NCBI RefSeq assembly: GCF_022539505.1
Contig: NC_061511.1
Span: 37,685,144 to 37,749,143, forward strand
Source: Lolium rigidum
Lineage: Eukaryota; Streptophyta; Magnoliopsida; Poales; Poaceae
Reading direction: 5' to 3'
Length of the DNA stretch: 64,000 nt
Part shown: piece by piece, positions 59,597 through 64,000 of the stretch
Layout: each line of letters begins with the position of its first letter
Position numbering within the stretch: position 1 is the first letter of the stretch
Translations under genes and position numbers: made by a program
Notes under the pieces: model-generated
What the model was told of the DNA's origin: nothing
Seen by the model: the letters and a program-made list of their open reading frames with translations, nothing else
The model's database searches: none

Positions 59597-60655
59597 TACG
59601 GGTATATTGATTACCACCGGCATATAGCCGTGCGTCGTCGGTAGGTGGTGACCGTTTTTGGCTCCACCCCTCCCCCCTCCCCAGCACACCCCCGTGGGTC
59701 GCCTTTTTGGCTTTGAACATATAAGACGAAATGAAATAAATTGAAAAAAAATAAAATCCTTTGAGACGGCCATCTGTTATGTGTTCTAGTTGTTAGAAAA
59801 ATTTGCAAACATGAATTTCAATATATTATGCAAAATAACGTCATGTTGCGGTAAAACGGTATTTCTGGTTGCATACGACCACCGATGAAAAAGTATATTT
59901 TATGAAAATGAATCTACTGGAAAAGTTACATCCGATTGCAACGACCTACGGTCATTTACCATTTTTTTTAGATTCCTTAAAATCAAAAGGAAAATAGGAG
60001 TCTTCTGAGATTTAAGATTTTGGTGCAAAAAAGTTTCAAAAAAAAAAACTTACTGCCGGCGCATGGGCATAGTGGTGCGCCGGCTATAACATCACTATAA
60101 ATTGTAATCAGCCGGCGCCCTTCCCCTTCTCTTCTAATTCTCCCTCCCTCCTCTTTCACTTCTCCTCCTTCTCCTCTTCGTCCCTCTGGCCACCTTCTCT
60201 TCTCCTCATCTTCCCCTTCTCCCTCCTTCTCTTCCACTTGTACGCCTTCTTTCCCCTAGATCCTCCATCATCTCCCTCCCTCCAGCGAGCACCTCCTGAA
60301 GGAGACCAACTCCTCGACGTCCCCCCGGCGACCACCTCCTCTCACTCCGGCAACCACCGCCTCTCCCTCCTTCATGTGTGATGCCCACATCGACGACCAC
60401 AACCACGGCGACGAACACGGTAACGACCTAGATCTCTGCCTAGATCTAAATCTAGATTGAGTTTTTCTTCGAATTCTGAAAAAATACCGCCGGCGCACAT
60501 GGCTGGTGCGCCGGCAGTAACAACGCTACCACCGGCACACCTGGTTGGTGCACCGGCGATAAGCCGTTACCTCCGGTGTGCTAGCGTCGGCGTGCGTAGG
60601 TGCGTTGGCAATAGGCAATTAAGGTGCGCCGGCAATAAGGATTTTCCTAGTAGTG
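59597..60655 (-). mobile_element. CACTA transposon remnant, right terminus at 60655
   Basis: On the minus strand the end reads CACTACTAGGAAAATCC, a CACTA-type terminal inverted repeat. Behind it lie direct and inverted subterminal repeats of GCCGGCGCACC type (60054-60110, 60485-60640). A pyrimidine-rich stretch fills 60112-60300. The other terminus is not in view. 59597-60050 is AT-rich with only a weak subterminal-like motif near 59610, so the left boundary is uncertain and D may have inserted in or next to it. The 3 bp after the terminus (60656-60658, ATG) would be the TSD. Confidence 0.65.
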
Positions 60656-60658
60656 ATG

Positions 60659-60982
60659 TGTTGACTTGTGAACAAGAAAGAACATCCAAGAAATCTAATC
60701 AATAATGACACTGGGAATAACATAGAGATCATCCATAAAGCACATAAATTATCGATTAACAGAATCTAACTCGTGAATCTCAATATAGAAAAGAATACGG
60801 GCGTTGGAGGTAGTGGTCAAAGAAGAATTACAAACATGGTACAAATGAATGAACGAAATGAATGAGCAAACTAGAAAGGATGACAGAACAGCACACCAGA
60901 GAGCACGGTACTACGAAATATTGTTCTCACTAGTCCAAGGCGTCAAGATGTCCAGACCGTCAACCGGTGTAGGTAGGGGGTA
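60659..60982. other. 3' flank of the peroxidase gene
   Basis: About 320 bp between the CACTA end and the peroxidase stop codon. It should hold the 3' UTR; I see no clear AATAAA signal and no other gene. Confidence 0.4.
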
Positions 60983-62187
60983 CTAGGACTTGTTGATGAA
61001 CGCGCACGTCTTCCTGATCTCGCCCTCGGCGCTGGTCTTCACCCCGATGTAGCCCATCTTCACCATGGCATCTTCAAAGTCATGGTACCACGCGAGTGGG
61101 CCTAAGAACTTGCCACCCAAAAAGGGAAGGTTACCGGCATAGAACTCTACCAGGTCCTCGGTTTGCGAGGACGTGGTGAGCGACGCGTCGGAGTTGAAGA
61201 GCACATCGCGGCTCACGACGTTCTTGTAGTACTGGTTGTCCAACCTATCGGGGGTCACAGCATCCTGCGGCACATTTACGCTACTGCCGGCGCTGCAGGT
61301 CGCGGTCAGCTGCCCTGCGAGCTTGGGTTCCATGGCGGTGCTGGAGTTGGCAGCCGGCGGGAGACGGTCGGGGAAGGAGGAGCAGGCTGAGCGTCCGATG
61401 GAGTGCGCGCCAGAAAGCACGACCATTTCGTTCTGGTTGAGCCCCTTGGCGGCGAACATGGCCGTCGTCAGGGCGAGGTCGCTGAAGGGCGGCGGCAGGT
61501 TCTGGAAGGTGTCGTTGGCGCGCGATACTTTCCCGTCGTACCGGCCGGCCGGCACACGGTAGTTGATCCTGCCGTAGCTCAGGCTGTAGCTGGCGTCGCG
61601 GCCGGCGAAGGCGACGATGTCGGCGCACGAGACGATGCCTGGGCAGTGCTTCTCGAGTTTAGCCTTTGCCTCCTCAATGAGTTCGAAGCCACGCAGGCTC
61701 AGGTTCGGGAAAGCCGTCCTCTCCGTGTCCGTGCCGCTGAGCAGGACGGAGCCGTCGCAGCCCTGGGAGAACCACGCCAACGTACGGACAACATTTGTGA
61801 GCCAGCTACTCTAATTACGTACCTTACATAGTTACATTTCATGCACAAACTATATATACGAAGAATACTGCAAGAAATGAATGTACGTGTTGGTACCTCG
61901 ACGAAGCAGTCGTGGAAGAAGAGGCGTATAAGCCCGGCCTTTTCGCCGGCTGTGGCTTTCTCCACGACTTCCCTCACGATCTCCTCCGCCCCAGGGCACT
62001 TGTCCTTGTCGGCATAGTGGCCGACCTTGAGCCCAGGGGCAGGGCTCAGCGGAGGACAAGCCGGTGGGAGCGGGTAGGGCACGCTGGGATTCGGGGGTGG
62101 AAAGCCGTAGCCGGCGTAGATTGAGAATTCGCCGGACACGGCGCCGAGCAAGGACGCAAGCACGGCGAGAAGGGCAAGCTTGGCCAT
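60983..62187 (-). CDS. Class III (secretory) peroxidase, two exons
   Basis: Heme peroxidase that uses H2O2 to oxidise phenolics and other donors in the cell wall or apoplast. Exon 1 is 62187-61897 (97 codons) and exon 2 is 61762-60983 (259 codons plus TAG), giving 356 residues. The intron (61896-61763, 134 bp) has GT and AG ends and falls right after HDCFVE, a common intron site in this family. Residues 1-19 form a signal peptide ([19 protein letters not shown]). Residues 30-51 are an unusual Pro-rich stretch. Distal Arg88 and His92 (RLFFHDCF), proximal His217 (LSGAHSIGR) and Asp272 are present. All eight conserved Cys are found: 64, 94, 99, 137, 143, 224, 253 and 350, plus an extra Cys44. 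There is no long C-terminal extension, which argues for secretion rather than the vacuole. The start at 62187 is preferred over the in-frame ATG at 62265, which lies almost on the TATA box. The frame looks intact. Confidence 0.92.
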
Positions 62188-62268
62188 CTTCCTACCTAGC
62201 TTCCTGCTCGGGTCTTGTGTTTTGCTCGAGAGAAGATGGGATGGAGTAAACTTGCTGTTTTGCATGTG

Positions 62269-62276
62269 TATTTATA
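62269..62276 (-). promoter_or_regulatory. TATA box of the peroxidase gene
   Basis: TATAAATA on the minus strand, about 82 bp upstream of the chosen start codon. It would put the transcription start near 62240 and leave a leader of about 55 nt. Confidence 0.65.
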
Positions 62277-62277
62277 G

Positions 62278-63337
62278 CCGTAACCCGTGTGTACTTTTGC
62301 AGCGGATTCTTGTTGGCAAGTCAACTGGCCAGCCGTGATCTGTTGCGAGCACACACAAACACACAGGTTGATGAGCGTGCATCGCGGCGCGCCAGCTTTA
62401 TTGCTCCTCCCTTATGCATACTGCGGCTACGTGGCCATGATCGATTTGCGTACATGCCCTGGTTTGACACTCGACCTCGAATATTACAAAAGGGTGCTGT
62501 GCATGGAACCTATACATGTGCAACTAACTAGTTAACCAACGGCTGGTAAATTTACGAGATGAAGAATCGGGAACTAACTACCTGTTGGCTGTTGCCGCCA
62601 ACACACGATGCTGTTGCACGCCAATCCGCCGCCGCCTCCACAGGGCGTCCCCGCCGCCGGCACAGTATGTCGCCACACGCCAATCCGCCGTCCGTTCCAT
62701 CACCATCCAGCGCCCCGACCTACCATGCCTCCATCCAGCGTCGCGACAGTTGACGCCATGGCGACCACTCGTAGCTTTCCCAAGCCACCACTACGTCCTC
62801 GTCACATTCATTTCTCCCCCAAGTTTGATAGGTCATCGGCGTATGAAGGATCCATCGCCGTTATTCATGCTACTCTTCTATGGGCCCACCGGGCAGTGAC
62901 TAAGGGTGCTTGGCTCGTGAGCTAGCCCGAGCCACACCGAGTTTCTATGAAGCCCGAGGCAAAGCTCATTTTTCAGACTCGACAGCCCAGCGAGCCAGCC
63001 CAAACCGAGCTGACAAACGACGAGCCAAAACATGACTTGGACCAAGTTAGCTCGTGTCCAGCCTTAGCCCTTGGCCCGACTTCTCCTGGTGCTGCCGTAT
63101 GAGGCAGCAGCGGTGTGATGGCCACGACAAACCCACGAAATTAGCTTTCCCCCCATGGAGCACACATCGACATTTTTCTCCTTGCTGCTCCTTGGCACGT
63201 GGACAAAAGTGACAGTGGGGATACCGGACGGCCAGATCGGAGCGCGGAGACCAGCACGACTACACTCCCTCGGCCACGCTCAACATGGCATGGCGTGGAG
63301 ATCCGGGGGAGGGACTGGAGGAGGAGCAACAACAGTG
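62278..63337. other. Upstream region of the peroxidase gene
   Basis: About 1 kb with no supported gene. 62898-63075 is rich in repeated GAGCC/GAGCT-type motifs, which may mark a degraded repeat. No specific regulatory sites beyond the TATA box can be called. Confidence 0.4.
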
Positions 63338-63345
63338 GTGTACGG

Positions 63346-63516
63346 CAGGGGCGAAGCCAGAATAAATGGTCACTAGTGTCAAAACAACAAACAACACAAG
63401 CTTACAACTATTTTTAATGGTGTCATTTTTTGCTTATGCACTACAACTATAAGAAAATGTGTCCTGGGGGCGTCGGTGTCAATTGACACCGGTGCTTACA
63501 CTGTAGATCCGCCCTG
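63346..63516. mobile_element. hAT-like MITE (171 bp)
   Basis: Termini CAGGGGCGAAGC and (reverse) CAGGGCGGATC are similar, hAT-like ends. The flanking 8 bp are GTGTACGG (63338-63345) and GTATACGG (63517-63524), an 8-bp TSD with one difference. The interior holds the palindrome GGTGTCAATTGACACC (63475-63490). No coding capacity. Confidence 0.6.
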
Positions 63517-63600
63517 GTATACGGACGAAAGAGATGCCAATAATATGGAGAAACTACCGTTGAGGATTTTTCGCAGCACGTTTGTTTTCCATGGAGTCGT

Positions 63601-64000
63601 CACTACAGGAAACAGCATCTTTACCGGGTACCAAAAATACCCGGCGAAAGGCTAAAAACACCCGGCGAAGAATTCGCCGTGTATTACCCTCGGCGAAGAC
63701 GACACGGCGAAGACATGGCCGGCGAAGAATCTTCGCCGGGTGTATTTTCTCGGATACACGGCAAAGCCTCTTTGCCGGGTGTCGGAAGAAGGCACACGGC
63801 AGAGAAAAGTGAAACTCCGTTTGCAGCCAGCCTAACTGCGCGTTTTCTTCGCCGTGTGCTTGTTCCTACCATACAACAAAGAGTATGGAAGGGCCACATC
63901 ATCGTTTTCTCTTTGCCGAGTCCCGTGGAAACGCACACACGGCAAAGACCAAAAAAACCACGTCACCGTTTTTGTCTTCGCCGGGTGTTTTTTATAAGCT
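63601..64000 (+). mobile_element. CACTA transposon, left end (continues off-window)
   Basis: Begins CACTACAGGAAACAGC, a CACTA terminal repeat, followed by many direct and inverted copies of a CGGCGAAG / CTTCGCCGGGTGT-type motif (63640-63740, 63770-63790, 63848-63860, 63975-63988), the expected subterminal binding sites for the transposase. The 3 bp before it (CGT, 63598-63600) would be the TSD. The right end is outside the window. Confidence 0.75.

Noticed and set aside
61699..61896. Read-through frame of peroxidase exon 1 into the intron
   Set aside because: The GT/AG intron gives an exact join between HDCFVE and GCDGSVLL; the read-through protein would lack most of the enzyme.
62185..62265. 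Upstream in-frame ATG giving 26 extra residues to the peroxidase
   Set aside because: It lies 4 bp from the TATA box, upstream of any likely transcription start, and would put residues before a good signal peptide.
62898..63075. Possible degraded transposon with repeated GAGCC/GAGCT motifs
   Set aside because: No terminal repeats or TSD could be defined.
1..64000. CRISPR arrays, rRNA genes or full tRNA genes
   Set aside because: None seen; repeats are LTRs, subterminal transposon motifs and microsatellites.

Overview
This window is plant nuclear DNA, most likely from a large-genome pooid grass of the Triticeae type (wheat, Aegilops, barley or rye). That call is an inference from three things: dense nesting of LTR retrotransposons, a CRM-type element whose pol runs into its own LTR, and Athila-like and Tekay-like grass LTR families with matching target-site duplications (TSDs). 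Only one ordinary host gene is supported, a two-exon class III peroxidase on the minus strand near the right end (60983-62187). Almost everything else is mobile DNA.

Left block (1-22223). A minus-strand Athila-like Ty3/gypsy element ('B') is the oldest layer. Its tRNA-Asp primer site is at 20995-21011, its gag starts at 19490, and its protease ends at 8178. It has been cut apart by later insertions: a solo LTR at 19521-20955 (TSD GTAAA), a 4.4-kb solo LTR at 13336-17742 (TSD TTGAG), a 4.2-kb solo LTR at 8567-12791 (TSD CATTT), and the 3' half of a Tekay-like chromovirus 'T1' at 473-7271 (degraded pol plus a 4.3-kb LTR). T1 is itself cut at 472 by a copia-type LTR that runs off the left edge.

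Middle block (22224-35576). A complete retrotransposon 'H' of 13.35 kb lies on the minus strand (TSD ATTTC). It has two 5.58-kb LTRs around only 2.2 kb of apparently non-coding internal DNA, with an initiator-tRNA-Met primer site and a polypurine tract. It is a LARD-type non-autonomous element.

Right block (36015-59591). A minus-strand Athila-like element 'D' (TSD GATGT) carries gag-protease only. It was split twice. A related plus-strand non-autonomous element 'E' (39436-47200, TSD GGATG) carries an unknown ORF in place of gag-pro, and a 538-bp solo LTR (TSD TCTAT) sits inside it. A plus-strand CRM-type element 'G' (51731-59443, TSD ACAGG) has a full but broken gag-pol.

Right end. A CACTA transposon end (to 60655), the peroxidase gene, a small hAT-like MITE (63346-63516) and the left end of a second CACTA element (from 63601, running off the window).

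The most unusual observation is a set of short hairpins or palindromes kept in the same order in the 3' part of the LTRs of three families (T1/T2, T3 and H), with paired base changes that preserve pairing. This looks like a structured cis-acting RNA module shared by autonomous elements and the non-coding element H. No tools were run. Family assignments and tRNA matches come from reading motifs by eye.
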